The notes beneath the pieces are model-generated. The model saw only the letters and a list, made by a program, of their open reading frames with translations, searched no databases and was not told the DNA's origin. DNA of 64,000 nt. Origin: Circinella umbellata (taxonomy: Eukaryota > Mucoromycota > Mucoromycetes > Mucorales > Lichtheimiaceae). The translations under genes and the position numbers were made by a program. Positions 23,146-36,200 of this stretch are shown here, piece by piece (positions within the stretch are counted from its first letter, which is position 1; each line of letters opens with the position of its first letter). The DNA lies in contig JAIWNF010000002.1 in NCBI GenBank assembly GCA_025093555.1, positions 186,001-250,000 of the forward strand, given 5' to 3'.

Positions 23146-23322
23146 GAACTTCTCTATTTACCATATATAGAAACTATTACGTTCCTTTTTTTTTTTTGGC
23201 TCTCTTCCCCTCTTCAAATTAAACTCAGTTTTTTTTTTTCCTTTTCATTATATATAACCTGCTTACCCAATTTATACTACTTAACTTTCTTCTTTATATA
23301 TTATATATAACTTATTAATAAC

Positions 23323-24300
23323 ATGTATGGAAACAGAAATACTGGATCAACAGCTTTAAAACGTCTCATGACGGAATATCGAGGTCATTATTATTTTTAT
23401 ATATTTAAATGTTTTTCAAATATATTCAATGTTATTTTTTTTTGACTTTTTTTTTTATATTTTTTATAGAGTTAACTTTGAATGCTCCCGAAGGCATCAC
23501 AGCAGGTAATGAAATACAAAATGTTTCTTTTTTTAAAAAATAACTTATTGCAAAAAAAAAAAAGAAAGATGTATATAATTAATTATTAATTATTATTTTC
23601 ATCTTTAAATAATTAGGACCCATTGACGAAAATAACTTTTTTGAATGGGAAGCTCTTATTGCGTATGTGTGTTTTTTTTTTTATATGTTAAGGAGAGGAA
23701 ACAACAGAAAGTATCAAAATGAATGAATGTTGACATATTGAAAATATAGTGGACCTGAAGGTACACCTTTTGAAGGAGGATTATTTCCAGCTACACTTAC
23801 TTTTCCAAAGGATTATCCATTGAGTCCTCCTACTATGAAATTTACATGTGATTTCTTTCATCCTAATGTATACGCTAATGGAACTGTATGTATTTCAATT
23901 TTACATGCACCTGGTGATGATCCTAATATGTATGAAAGTAGTTCAGAACGTTGGAGTCCAGTACAAAGTGTAGAAAAGATTTTATTAAGTGTTGTGAGCA
24001 TGTTAGCTGGTTAGTAAAATTTAATTTATCTCGATAAAATAATATATATACATGTATGAGGGGGAGGAGGAGGAACATAAAGTCTATTTGAAATTGATCT
24101 TATACATTTATAGAACCAAATGATGAAAGTGGTGCCAATGTAGATGCTTGTGTAAGTAAAAAATAAAAATGATAATAACGAATAATAATGATGTATTAAT
24201 AAGGTATTTTTTGGATGTTTTCTAGAAAATTTGGCGAACGGATCGTGAACGATATAATGAAATTGTTCGTCAAAATGCCATGAAAACTCTTGGATTGTAA
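23323..24300 (+). CDS. UBC7: Ubiquitin-conjugating enzyme E2, Ubc7/UBE2G2 type
   Basis: Six exons: 23323-23383, 23470-23505, 23617-23662, 23750-24009, 24114-24151 and 24226-24300; 171 residues. It carries ubiquitin as a thioester and, in the Ubc7/UBE2G2 family, serves ER-associated degradation with membrane RING ligases. Visible features: N-terminal helix [12 protein letters not shown], the [20 protein letters not shown] strand region, [13 protein letters not shown] with the catalytic Cys about residue 90, and directly after it the acidic insert [17 protein letters not shown] that distinguishes the Ubc7/Cdc34 class from other E2s. The C-terminal helix ends KTLGL. All catalytic elements (HPN, Cys) are intact. 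Exon 1 uses a GT donor with a poor downstream consensus (GTCATT), yet the frame and the protein only make sense with it. Introns are dense (five in under 1 kb). Confidence 0.95.
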
Positions 24301-25326
24301 TGAGAATGACTCGTACCATTATTATTATTATTATTATTAAAAGAAAGAAAGAAAGAAAGAAAAAAAAATCCTCGACATCTATTTTTTTCAACGACTGTAA
24401 CTTAGATCAGAATATACAAACACACAAAACGTGATCTTTCAAAAAACACACACACACACACACAATACCTCACTACTACAACCTTTTAGTTTAATAATAA
24501 TTCTTTCCAATTAATTTTTGTTTTATCTCCTTTTTTTTTCTGTCGAGACCCAACATTTATATTATGATAAATAGATATATTTTCTTCTTTTTTTCTATAT
24601 ATGATTATTGTTGTTTTTCCCTTCCTCACCTTTTTTTTTTATATATAAATCTTTGATTTAGACATTATGAAAAAGAAATCGGGTACGTATATGATTGGCT
24701 GATATTTTGAATTTGAGCTCAATTGACAACATTTTTAATAACAAAAGTATGTTGGATATATCGTATGTATTAAAAGCACAAAAGTTTAATTCCTTTTTCG
24801 TATACTATTTTCTAGAAAACAAATTAAATCTTTAATTAATTGCAAGTCTTAACAAGTTTCATTCATTTTATCAAAAGCTGTAGTTATCAATTGAAACAAT
24901 TATAATTTGATCAAATAGAAAAAACTAGAAAGGGTTACCATAGAAACATATTAAAATTTCATTTTTATAAGTTTTTGTCGCAGCACCCAATTTGGTAATC
25001 GGAGTGGAAATGAGGAAAGATTTTTGCTGACGGTGAATAAAAAAAAAAATTTTTTTTTTCTCAACATAAAAATGCGAGTGGCGTTTGCACATTGTCTGTT
25101 TCCTTCTCTTTTCTAGATAATAAGGAAGGTAGGGTATACTTTTCAATCTCATTATTATTAGTATTCATTTTGTTAGTGGGTTTATATACATTTTAGTTTC
25201 TCAATGAAGCTATTTTATTTTTGTACACTTCAAAATATCTAATAATAAATATATAAATGTAAAAAAAAAAAAAAAAAAAAAGATTCTTTTTTTCTAAAAC
25301 AATCGAGTTATCTGAAAACAATCAAG
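24301..25326. other. Intergenic: microsatellites and promoter of the Ubl-eS31 gene
   Basis: Contains an ATT run (about 24318-24338), an AAAG run (24343-24363), a CA run (24451-24464) and long T tracts. The last ~70 bases before the ATG at 25327 hold a 19-nt A tract and a T run followed by TTCTAAAAC, a typical ribosomal-protein-gene leader composition. No gene seen. Confidence 0.5.
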
Positions 25327-25978
25327 ATGCAAATCTTTGTCAAGTCTCTTCAAGGAAACACCCTCGCTTTGGACGTTACCGGTTCGTCCTCCGTCTCTGC
25401 TGTCAAGAGCATGATCGCTGAACGCGAAGGTAATAACGACATTAATTGTTGAATGGGGGGGACTATATATATTTATATAGAAAATAAATGGAATCACTAA
25501 ACGAAATATTATTTATTAGGCATCCCCGCCGACGCTCAGCTCTTGTCTTTTGCCGGTAAGAACTTGGTTGATGGTGAACTCTCCGTTTACGGTGTCGAAT
25601 CCAACAACACCCTTCACTTGAACGCTGAACTTTTGGGTGGTGGTAAGAAGAAGAAGAAGAAGACTTACACTACTCCCAAGAAGATCAAGCACAAGCACAA
25701 GAAGGTTAAGCTTGCTATCTTGAAGTTTTACAAGGTTGACGAATCTGGTAAGATTACCCGTCTCCGTCGTGAATGTCCCAACGCCACCTGTGGTGCTGGT
25801 GTCTTCATGGCTTGGCACAAGGACCGTCAATACTGTGGCAAGTGCCATTTGACTTATGTCTTCAAGCAGGTAAAGTGAATTAAAAAAAATCAAAGGGGAG
25901 AATGGGATGTTTAAGTGGCTTATTTGGATGATTTATATATTAACTTGTAAATTATATTTATAGGGTGAATCTGCTTAA
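25327..25978 (+). CDS. Ubiquitin-like protein fused to 40S ribosomal protein eS31 (S27a)
   Basis: Three exons: 25327-25429, 25520-25869 and 25964-25978; 155 residues. The C-terminal ~80 residues are ordinary eS31: [40 protein letters not shown] and QYCGKCH with a C4 zinc finger, a small-subunit beak protein. The N-terminal 76 residues align with ubiquitin (MQIFVK, KxxIxxxEGIP, FAGKxLxDG, STLHL-like NTLHL) but are strongly divergent: Ile44 of the hydrophobic patch is Ser, Arg42 is Leu, Lys29 is Met, Lys33 is Arg, Lys63 is Ser (one residue deleted before it), and the tail is LLGGG rather than LRLRGG. Lys6, Lys27 and Lys48 remain. The fusion can still be processed after a diglycine, but the moiety is unlikely to act as ubiquitin. 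Third positions are C/G-rich (AAG, GTC, ATC), unlike neighbouring genes, as expected of high expression. Confidence 0.95.
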
Positions 25979-26088
25979 ATGCAAAGATCATTTTTGACAT
26001 CTTTTTAGTTCCTTGAAGGGAAAAATAAAATATAGTTTTTTATTTTCTTAAATAAATAAAAAGCTTTGTCTTATTCTCTTAAAAAAAA

Positions 26089-26453
26089 TTAATCATCGTC
26101 TGTTGCTGGTTCACTAGAAGGTGCTTTGGATACTTTTTGTGTTTTTAATAATTCTTGATGCAATGCTTGTTGCTCTTCTAATTCACGCATATTTTCTTCA
26201 CGTTGTTTTAATTTTCTTCTTCGTTCATCGTCTTTTTCAATTCCTTGTCTCATTAACTAATCCAAAGAAAAAGAGTATATGTTAGAACAGAGTCATTCTC
26301 TCCACTCCTTGTCATTTTTCCATAAAACTTTTAAGCTAATGACATTAGCTTGTTTACCTGTTTTTCGAATTGTTGTAAATAATGGACACCATATACAGTA
26401 CCAACACAAAATAAAATAGAACCACCTAATGTTAATTTTGCTTTTGTCGACAT
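26089..26453 (-). CDS. PET117: PET117, cytochrome c oxidase assembly factor
   Basis: Two exons, 26453-26358 and 26256-26089, 87 residues. PET117 is a small mitochondrial inner-membrane protein that couples haem a synthesis (Cox15) to cytochrome oxidase assembly. The sequence shows the family signature: a short N-terminus, one hydrophobic segment (LTLGGSILFCVGTVYGVHYL), then the invariant-looking YLQQFEKQ and, across the splice, LMRQGIEKDDERRR, followed by a charged coiled-coil-like tail ending in acidic residues. Length matches the family (about 70-110). It is convergent with the Ubl-eS31 gene (110 bp between stops) and divergent from the small gene at 26743, sharing a 289-bp intergenic promoter region. 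Confidence 0.92.
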
Positions 26454-26742
26454 TATGAGAACTTTAAATATATATAAACAATAGAAAAGAGAAGAAACAA
26501 GGGGGGGAGGCGAGAAGGAGGAAGTGGTATTTCCCGCTTTGACCTCCACTTATTTCGTAAAAAGTGGGAAACTTGGAAAAAAAAAACTTCGTTTCTTCTT
26601 CCTTTTCGACTCGGACCTGTAAAAAAACATTTACAATTACTTATTTTAGTTCCTTCATAACGTCTTGCATCAACGTTTTTTTCTTATTTTTTTGTTTGTT
26701 CTTCTTTTTCTTTCTTTTTTTTTCATATAGAATTAATTATAA

Positions 26743-27135
26743 ATGTTAGATAATTTATGGTCAAAAATACTTTCTTCAAGATCAATCGTTGCTACTATTG
26801 CACCACCCAGTAAACATCGTCGACAACGACAACGACAACAGCAGCAACAACAACAATCAACACAACAACTTAATAATCATTATCATCGACACACCACTAC
26901 TACCAATACTAATAATCATACTCATACTTATAATAAAAAGACATTAGTATCATGGCAAGAACAAGAAAGAATATTATGGGCAACTCGTATAAAACTTCAT
27001 GGTCGTAGTTCAGATGATTTAAGAAATACTGTTCATTTACGAAATATGTTAAAAAAATTACGACAAGAATTACAACAAGACCAAGAAGATGATGAAGTAC
27101 CTCTTGCCATGTTACGATATAATAATCAACGATAG
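26743..27135 (+). CDS. Hypothetical small basic, polar protein
   Basis: One exon, 130 residues. I do not recognise the family. The middle is low complexity: a Gln/Arg-rich run, then Asn/His/Thr-rich sequence to about residue 65. The flanks look constrained: an amphipathic N-terminus (MLDNLWSKILSSRSIV) and a C-terminal ~60 residues with predicted helix (WQEQERILWATRIKLHG, LRNTVHLRNMLKKLRQEL) ending EVPLAMLRYNNQR. The start is the first ATG after a TAG-ending pyrimidine tract, which could be the acceptor of a 5' UTR intron. It shares its promoter region with PET117. No transmembrane helix is seen; the basic N-terminus could be a weak mitochondrial signal, but that is speculation. Confidence 0.6.
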   Translation: MLDNLWSKILSSRSIVATIAPPSKHRRQRQRQQQQQQQSTQQLNNHYHRHTTTTNTNNHTHTYNKKTLVSWQEQERILWATRIKLHGRSSDDLRNTVHLRNMLKKLRQELQQDQEDDEVPLAMLRYNNQR

Positions 27136-30124
27136 ATATTTTGCAATCTCTTATTATTATAATTGTATCCCTTCCATTTTTTTTTTCTTACTTACTACTA
27201 TTAAGAAAAAAAAATAATTGATACCCTGTCCCACTCTCCCTTACACATGTGCTTTTTTATGTAAATAATATTTCAATCAATTTATTTATTTTACTTTATT
27301 TTGCTCGGAACTACTAAATATACAACACGTGTATAATACTTGTATTGCGGACTTGTTATCTATTTTGAATTTAAAGAAGTTAAAAAAGTTTAAAATGTTC
27401 AATAATGTAGAAGATACGCACCGAACGGCCTTTTTTTATTATTAGTAAAAAAAAAACTTTAAATCTCAACTAAAATATAAACTTTTTATGTTATTTTTTG
27501 AATATATTTTAGTTATGTTGAGCTAATAAAAAGGAATGTTTAATAAAATATGTGAATATGAACACCCTCATCTTCCTCCTACCCCCTCCTTCTCTTTACG
27601 TATCCTCCTTTTTATCTTCTTATGTTATTGTTTGTTGTAGCACAATATAACTTTTTACTTTAGCTCCATATTTTATTTTTGGATTGATTATTTCTTTTTT
27701 TATATAATAGGGATTTGGATCAGGGCCACCACTCCTCAACTATATCTATTTATTCTATATATATAGCCACCAGCCACAAAATATACCGGGTTTCTTCTTT
27801 TTTAGATAGAATGATATCGTTTTTTTACTAACTATTAAGATCTTGGGTCAATAAGATCCCATTCTTTTCTAATGGTCTAGACTATAAATTCTATATTCTG
27901 CTTTTTTTTTCCCATTTGTTATAAACAAGTTATTGGCGTGTAACTCGGGCTATAATTGAAGAATGTCAAATCATCCACATTGAGTTGTTGTTGCTGACTT
28001 GGCTTTTTATACGGGGTTCAGAATTTTTATATACTTACTAGTAATAAACCCGCTTACTGCAGCAGATGAATGAGTTAGTATACTCTACATCTAACAATGT
28101 TATTATATATACAAAATGTTCTCTTTTCATTATAAAATGAAATACGTACTTTCAATAACTAGAACAATCGCGAGAACTCTAGTGAATTTTGATTTAAACA
28201 AATCTTTTCTACGTAAATTTTTCATGAGATGATAATTTATTAAATTGTAGTAAAGGATACATATGGTATCCTAATGACATATATTTATAAATAAACCCTT
28301 TCAGACTAGTACATGTTTTTTTCCTGCGTGTATTAGATAGACCCATCTTTTTTTATCTTGGCGTCTGATGATCGATTTTGGGATACTGGTGGATTACATG
28401 TATACATAAATATAATGAAACTAGTCTATGAAAGATAAATCCATCACAACCTCTCCCGACATAGTCGTCAAATTGTTGAAAAAAAAAACTCCTGTATTAT
28501 AGAGTCAAGATTTGTTTTCATACAACTTTAAGAAGAGAGAGGAGGATGGCTATAGATAGACGACAAGCAAAACATCAAAACATTTAAGAAAAATGAAAAG
28601 TAGGTTAGTCTATAAGCTTTTTCAAAAACACTACGTATTTTTATTTTATTGATAGATTTTCAAAACTTGATCGTCCTATTACTATTATTATTGTTACGCA
28701 TTTAAAAAAAACAGGATATTGAAACGAGTAAACCATCCAAAGTAATTCAAGACAATGTTTAGCAAAAAATACTTTAAATAAATAACAAGTGTAGAGTAAT
28801 ACAATAAGCTCCTCGTTAATTTAATGTGCTTCGTTCCTGATTATTTTGTGAGATGAACGATGAAATAAAATTATTGGGGCACCCTATCAGAGGTTAAAAA
28901 CTGATAAAAAGTTATTTAATAATGAATAAACCAATCTATATATTATCATTACTGTTTTTCATCAACAAAGCTTTATTAGTAGTTATGTACGTAATAAATG
29001 CTTCATTTATTATACAATTAATATTTTTTTCCCTAATTTATTATCATAGAAATAGTGACAAATTCAGGTACGAGAATAAAAATTTAAAATGTGTGTGGCG
29101 TATTAATAGTTTGGTCTAAAATATTAAATTACAACACGAGAATTTGTTTACGTTTATGCACATCCATCGTTTTTTGAAGTTAAAATAAAAGAGTGGACGA
29201 GATGCTGTATCTATTACTAGTGTTTGTTTTATCAGTTACTCCTAATTCAGAAATGAAACAATCGAAATATAAGTTTGCATGGTTGTAATCAAAACTATTA
29301 TATTATTACTATCTAAAAGCATCGACAATTTTCAGCTACTTACTATCGTAACATTTCAAACAAAAAGTTTTTTTTTTCATGACCATTCGTGTATGTATAT
29401 ACATACAAATATCACATTACATCTCAAATTAACATTCACTCATTATTCCCAGACTAGTGCATACCCAAAATATCAAATTAAAACCATGCATAATATTATA
29501 TTCAAAAAAAAAAAAAAATTAGACTTTATCTACGGTCACAAGTCCACTTCCAATTATTACAAGATCACGAAATTATAATAGTTGAATCCTCGATATTTGC
29601 TGCTAAAAAAGCACAAATAGAACGCTACGCCCCGCAAAGGCACTACTACAGTAAAAGAAAAACTTTATAGCGACACGAAAAAGACTTGATGGAAAGTACA
29701 TACAAGTGGGCTTTGAAATAACCGTAATAGCCATTGTATATAATGCAAAAAGTATACTATAAACTAACAGTTACAATAATAATATTTAACTTGTTTCTAA
29801 TAAGTATCACAGAAATGTAGCTATATCACTATTATGAAAAAGAACGTTATTCCATGTTACTAATCAATAAATAACATAACAATAATTGATATATTATTAA
29901 AAGGCAATACAAAAATATACGCTTTGATTCTAGTGAATAAATTATATAATTAATTTATAAAATAAAAGCAAAAAACGGTTGGTAAACAAAACAAAGATAA
30001 CTTGAATACGAAATTGCGCGAACTACATATGGTTGACTGATGAGAATGCTAATAATAAATGTAATATAGATGGTTTGACGATGAGGGTATAATGTGATAT
30101 ATACTACTGTACAGATAAATTATA
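27136..30124. other. Long intergenic region, no gene seen
   Basis: Three kilobases of A+T-rich DNA with no open frame showing recognisable protein sequence, no inverted repeats noticed and no RNA gene recognised. The short open stretches at 28922-29119 and 29279-29578 have random-looking, Ile/Lys/Tyr-rich translations. Confidence 0.5.
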
Positions 30125-32338
30125 TTAATACTTGGCAAACAGCGATCCTGTCAATCGAATTTTTAAATATAAACAAATAAATGCTCCTAGCACGTAGACG
30201 GCTCCCACAAACATCTGAATTCCTATATATCCATTATTTGGTGTTGCCTGTTGGATAGCAGCTGAAATCGGTATTCCTATACAAATGATAAGAGTTGGTT
30301 AATATACAATCGATACAAAATATACAAAGAGAAAAAATAACACACAGAGTTTTACTAACACTATTTACCTATTGCTGCTATAGCACTAAAAATAAATGCA
30401 AGTGATAATCCTGCAGAGAGCTTTTCCATACCGACGACACTTGCTGTAATAGGTGCGGCCTAAAAGAGAATGATATCTCAAGTCAACGTTTTTCTTTTGA
30501 AATATATCGTGGTTAAATAATAGGATGATAACTAGTCCAACAGCTTACCAAAGCGTAATACATGCCAGAAGTAGAACCCCATAATACACAGAAAACCACT
30601 AGAATACCAAATGATGTAGCAAATGGCCAAATAACAAAAGAAAATATACCAGCTAAAAAGGAGGCAATAATAAACATGTTAAGTCTTCCAATTTTGTCCC
30701 CAACAAATCCTAAACCAAGGCGCGCAATGGCACCTAAAGCTAACAGAATAGAGAGTAGATTGCTAGCATCAGTGGTAGTCAATCCAATATCAGCGGCATA
30801 CTCTATATGTATAAAGAGATAGAATAATATTAAACAGCCTGTTGATAATAAATTGAATAACATGTAATTAATCCTTACTTACTTGGTAAATAAAAAAGCG
30901 GTCCCAAATAACCCAACAGAGAGACGACTGAACCTGTTAGCCATAAGTTGAAATCTGTCGATTTCAGTAATGACAAATAAACTGGGAATTTGATAGATTG
31001 CTTTTTATTATACGAACTGGGCAAACGATCTTTTACTAAAATTGTTCCTATGATACAGATTCCTAATGAGAAAAAACCGAGTATTCTATAAGCCCAAGGT
31101 ATACCATACTTCTGAATTAAATAATTCGTCTATATGCATATTAAAATGATAAAACAAATATCAGTATGTAGATGATTTATGATATCAGTAAATTGATGTG
31201 AATATTACCAATGGACTCAGCGTCAATCCACCAAGACCTGTACCAGCTGAACTGATACCCATGGCTGTTGCTCTACGTGTTGTGAACCTTTGAAATGCAT
31301 ATTTATTATCAATTTGATATATTATAATATTTTTTAGTATTATCTTAAGCTAATATACTACTAACCACTGTGGAATAACGGAAGCAATAGACTATAAAGA
31401 AACTGCAGAAATTAATACAAATACTAAGAGGAGTCAAAAAGAACTCACCATATAAAGAAACGATGCACCAAATCCAAACAATAAACCTTGTGTCAAATAT
31501 AGATGCCAAACTTCAGTAGAAAATCCCGCCAAAAACAATGCAAGGCACGTGAAAATACTACCCAGTGCATAATTGAATTTTGTACCAAACCGAACAAGTA
31601 AAACAGAGACAGGAGAAAACACGTTTAAACCAACATTAATTAATGACCCAATGGACATCAACTGTAGAGTAGTTGCTTTGCCTTCTAAAGTAGATGTCGC
31701 AAAAGCTTGAGATAATATACCCCAGGTACTGGCCTATTGTTTTTGTTTGCAACAATTGATTATTTAAAAAAGTATAACTCTCAATTTTTTTTCGACCTTT
31801 CTCCTTCATTTACCTGTCCAAACATGACAAAATTTGCAAAGAATCCTGCCACAGCCACAGCCCTGTTATTGTAGTACAAAAATAGATGAGTAAGCAAGTT
31901 TTTGCTCTTTAAAGTTTCCATTTTTTTTTTTTGTTTCGTTTTATAATATATATTTTTTAATTATCGAAATGATTTATCGTGCAAAGAAAATACTCACCAT
32001 CCATATCCACCATTTGGAATATCATCCAGCGCATCTATCGGTGGTGGCTCAAGAATACTTGCTTCATCCATACCTATTATTTTTATACAGTGACAAGAAA
32101 ACGTTTGTTCAAAAAAAAAAAAACGGGGTATTTTATTTTGCAAATTGATTTAAAAAGATGGAACGTTCATTATACCCGAATGTATGCGTTCTAAAGAATT
32201 TGGATTCTGTTGATCAGTATTTAACTGGTCGTTAATATGACTGGAAACTTTTTCGATATCTAATTGATACACATTGTCCTGGGTATCGGCGGCTTCATTT
32301 TCCACCGTTTTTTCTGATCCAGTTGTCGACGTGGGCAT
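30125..32338 (-). CDS. MFS transporter, monocarboxylate transporter (MCT/SLC16)-like
   Basis: Ten exons on the minus strand: 32338-32176, 32073-31998, 31862-31814, 31733-31449, 31391-31366, 31287-31209, 31129-30883, 30802-30549, 30459-30369 and 30276-30125; 473 residues with all junction phases consistent. The N-terminal ~70 residues are cytosolic and polar, leading into DDIPNGGYGWAVAVAGFF, the [D/E]GGxGW motif that opens MCT-family transporters. Twelve hydrophobic helices can be counted. RRATAMGISSAGTGLGGL marks the helix 4-5 loop region and FVGDKIGR in exon 8 is the MFS loop motif between helices 8 and 9. Such fungal proteins carry monocarboxylates, riboflavin or related organic acids; the substrate is not predictable. 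Exon 5 is only 26 bp. No frameshift or stop is present, so it is presumably functional. Confidence 0.92.
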
Positions 32339-33251
32339 TTTAATTGCACTTTACAAAAAAAAAGATGGGATTCTTGCAGATTAGAAAGTATTGGGAAAAA
32401 AAAAACAAGAAATCAAAACTTTTTAGAAAAGAAGTGTTGTGGTTTTTACGTACAAAGATCGGTTCACAGGCTTTATTCTTTTTTTAAAACTATGAAGTTA
32501 CCGGTTTATATCATGTATATGGAGTACAATCGGATTTCTCGGCGCAACTTTTTCACGATCAAAAGAGTTCTTTGTTATGAAAATAAAAAAAAAAACGCCA
32601 TGTGTTCTTGACCAACATTGAAGCACATAAGCATTAATGACTCTAGTTTCTGCTTTATTATTTACCGGATCATTTAGTAGTCCATACTCGATATGAATTT
32701 AGATATTTTCTTTTGTTATGGAAAAGCTCTGTTCGTGCGTATGGGTATGACTATAAAAAGTTGTACTATAGTTATATTTATTGATATGAGTAGTGCATAA
32801 ACTTATTTTCGAGTAAATCACTACTTTCCTTACCACTCTTATCAACTATAGTTATACATAATTTGAACAAGAATAACAACTCTATGCAGCGGAGAATAAT
32901 ATACCAAGCGTGTAACAGTACTATATGTTTGTGGAAGAAGATTCTTATATAGTTTTCTTTTGAGAGAAACAATTCTCACGACCAGAAACAAAAGTCAATT
33001 ATTATTTTGGTAAAAAAACAATAGTATACTAATATATTGTTCACAATATATATCAATGAGATTATCAGAAAAATTATTTGTGGTTATTAGAAAGTGTTTC
33101 ATACTTTTTTTTTTTTTCGAAGAACCTAATAAAAAAGAAATTTTTACTACTTCTTTGTATTCATGAGATCATCATGTTTACAAAAATTTAGATATTCTTG
33201 ATTTAAAGTAGATCATGCATGTGTGACATACTAGATGACACCAGCTCTCTG

Positions 33252-33288
<37 letters not shown>

Positions 33289-36200
33289 GTATGTATGTTT
33301 ATGTCATAAAAGAATGACAAATAAAAACATATATAACCGCAGCAAAACCAGGACTTATTATTATATTACATTTGTTAGTATATATATTTTATTTTGGTAC
33401 TTTAAACAATACCAATTTTTGGTAAATAAGATTTAATAGCTCTGTAGTTGCCAAGTTAGGTATTCGTATATACGAAGCAAAGATAGTTTGCTGAGAATAA
33501 AGTTTCTTTCATAAATTGACATGTTATTACTTCTGATGCTGCAAATAAAGAAAAATTACATCTTTGTTTTGTATATGACTATTCTCATTCTTGATTCTTT
33601 TTTTTACATGCATATTGTTACCCACTACATTATATAACACGAAAAGCAAAAAAGACAGGGCGTATCATAAGAAAAACGGTGAGACTGTTCATGTAATCCC
33701 CTATAAAACTTTTTGTTGTTTCCTGAATGGGACCTTTTGAAGTTTCACTCAAAAAAAATATTCAAAAAGAAAAATAACACTATCATTACTTATTACAACT
33801 GAGAGATACAAGGCTTAGAATATTTTTTGATTAAAGATGCATACGTATCATCTAGTATTTATAATTCTGATAATCTTGACAAGCAACTACCCTATGACTT
33901 CACGATTTGAGCTTTTAAAGAAAATGAACGCCATGAAGTTTTTCTATTCAATATAAATTCATTTTTTAAAATTTGTATAATTATTATATTCTTCATGAAA
34001 AAGGGACACCATCTATGTGTGAATGTCTAAGAATGTAATATGCTTTAGTGAATCGAAGTGATGGAAAGTGATGAAATGATGAGTCAAACTGACATGTAAC
34101 TATTATCGGCTTTTGAAGTACTAAGGATAAATTCTATATTGAGTAATCAATTCCGTCAATTTTCTACATAATTTCTTCTTGTTGGCAAATGGTTCACGTA
34201 AATATTTTTATATTGCAATAAAGGTAGTATTATCCTCTAGTACAATAATGACAGTCAAATTAATAGACATACTCCTACTATTCGAAAATAACTAGCGACT
34301 GATGACCTTAATAAACCATATACTCTAGCGCCACCACCTCATTTTCGTCAAGACAGCTTTTATGAAAGCAGCTTCTGTGAGCCAGTATTAATTTCTTATG
34401 CCATAAAAACATACTGAATAAGAGAAAAACTTACTACATATAATTATCAACTTATAGTTTTGTGGGGTTGAGTGATGAACAGGACTTGTCATATGGAGAA
34501 AATAGACAATGCATCTTGCTAATTTCAAAGACAGCATAAACAATTATTCCTGTTGATATTTAACAGATGGCAGTTTCTGGTCGTATGAGACTCATCAACT
34601 GCTCGTTTCAGTAAGAAATTTATTTGAAGTGAGAGACTGGTTGACTATTTTAATTTCGCTTAAAACAATTAATACATTCTCTTTATATATTTTTTAGTGA
34701 GCTTTATTTATTTAGAAATGTTTTGTATACCCCTGAAGAGTTTGATTATTTTGAATTGCGGAAAAACGCGAAATCCCATTTTGTAATTTGCTATCAAGAG
34801 ATAATAGTATTGAAACTATTTATTACCGTATGTTTTAAGAACAACAATGTACACCATGGTTATTTATGCTTGCTTCTTCAAAACATAAAAGGAAGCTAAT
34901 AGCTCTATGTTATAAAGCCGATATATTTTAAAAGTTTACCTACTGATAAAAAAAATGACAGTTAGAAGGGAGGGAGGGTAGCTATTGTTCTATGCGAAGA
35001 CGTGGTAGCTACTACAAATAAATTTCTAATTAATATTATCACTTCCTTTACCTCCTCCCCCCCCCCCGAAAAAAAGCTTTTACAGTGATAATACTTTTGA
35101 CATGTTTACTATCCAAGGAAATATTAAAAACGATAATGATGGTGGTCATTATTTTTTCTGTTATGATTTCTAAATAAAAATTGCTGCAGAATCCACTATA
35201 AACTTTACAAAGTCCACTGTATTTCAACTATTGGAATCACTTTTGACAAGAGTAATAAATTATTTAATTGACAAAGCAATGAAATTCCTTCATTAAAAGG
35301 TTTCTTTCTGAATAGTCTAAGCATGTGAGGATGTTTGAACTGGGAAATATTATTATTTAAAGTTCTAAGATTCCGGCGTTTTGAAGATTTTTCTTCTAAA
35401 TATTGTCACGTTTTTTAAAGGTGTCTAAGATTATTTTTATTTTATTTATTGATATATTTCCTCTTGTTAAACTGAAGTAAATAATATAGGTATATGAAAC
35501 AGGAGAGTAGTATTCCATGAAATCTCTTTGGTCAAGATATATAAATAAGGACCTAAAAAATTTTCTACTTGGTCATATTTCTTGTTCACATGATACATTC
35601 AAATTTATCACCGTTGTATGATATTATCAGATTTCCATGGGTCATTAAAAAGAATTTTCAAACATTTTAAGTATTCTAAAAATGTGTAACATATGTTCAG
35701 CTGCGTATTACAGCAATACTGATATAACTTAACATCTCTTTATCAAGATATTGGGTACATGAAAACTTGAATAATAGTGTGCTGATCATTCTCGATTATA
35801 TAATATTGACAAGTGCTCGTCTGTTGATTTACACAGGACAATGTTACCCCCTTGAGTAACACATTATAACATTGTTCCGGATCGGGAAAATAAAAAAAGA
35901 AACGAACTTTTTTTTTGTATCCGAGCATCATGTTACTTTATAAAGACGATAAAAGATATAAACCGTAATTTAAGCCTCTAGATGGAAAGAAGAATTCCAG
36001 ACCAGTCTACCAGAAAAAACAAATCATTATCGACAAGTTTTTTTTACGACTGATACGTTCGCATTAGTTTGTTTATTTGTTATTGTTTTGCGTTTTTCAG
36101 TTGTACTAGTCAGTTGTACACAACACTCATTATCTTTGTAACCCACATAGTATTAATACAGTAAAGTCTTGAAAAGAAATTCTTTAATTTAACGCTCTTC

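Noticed and set aside
26081..32338. Possible functional cluster of PET117, the small unknown gene and the MFS transporter
   Set aside because: The genes are on mixed strands with a 3-kb gap and no shared pathway; fungal neighbours like this are usually unrelated.
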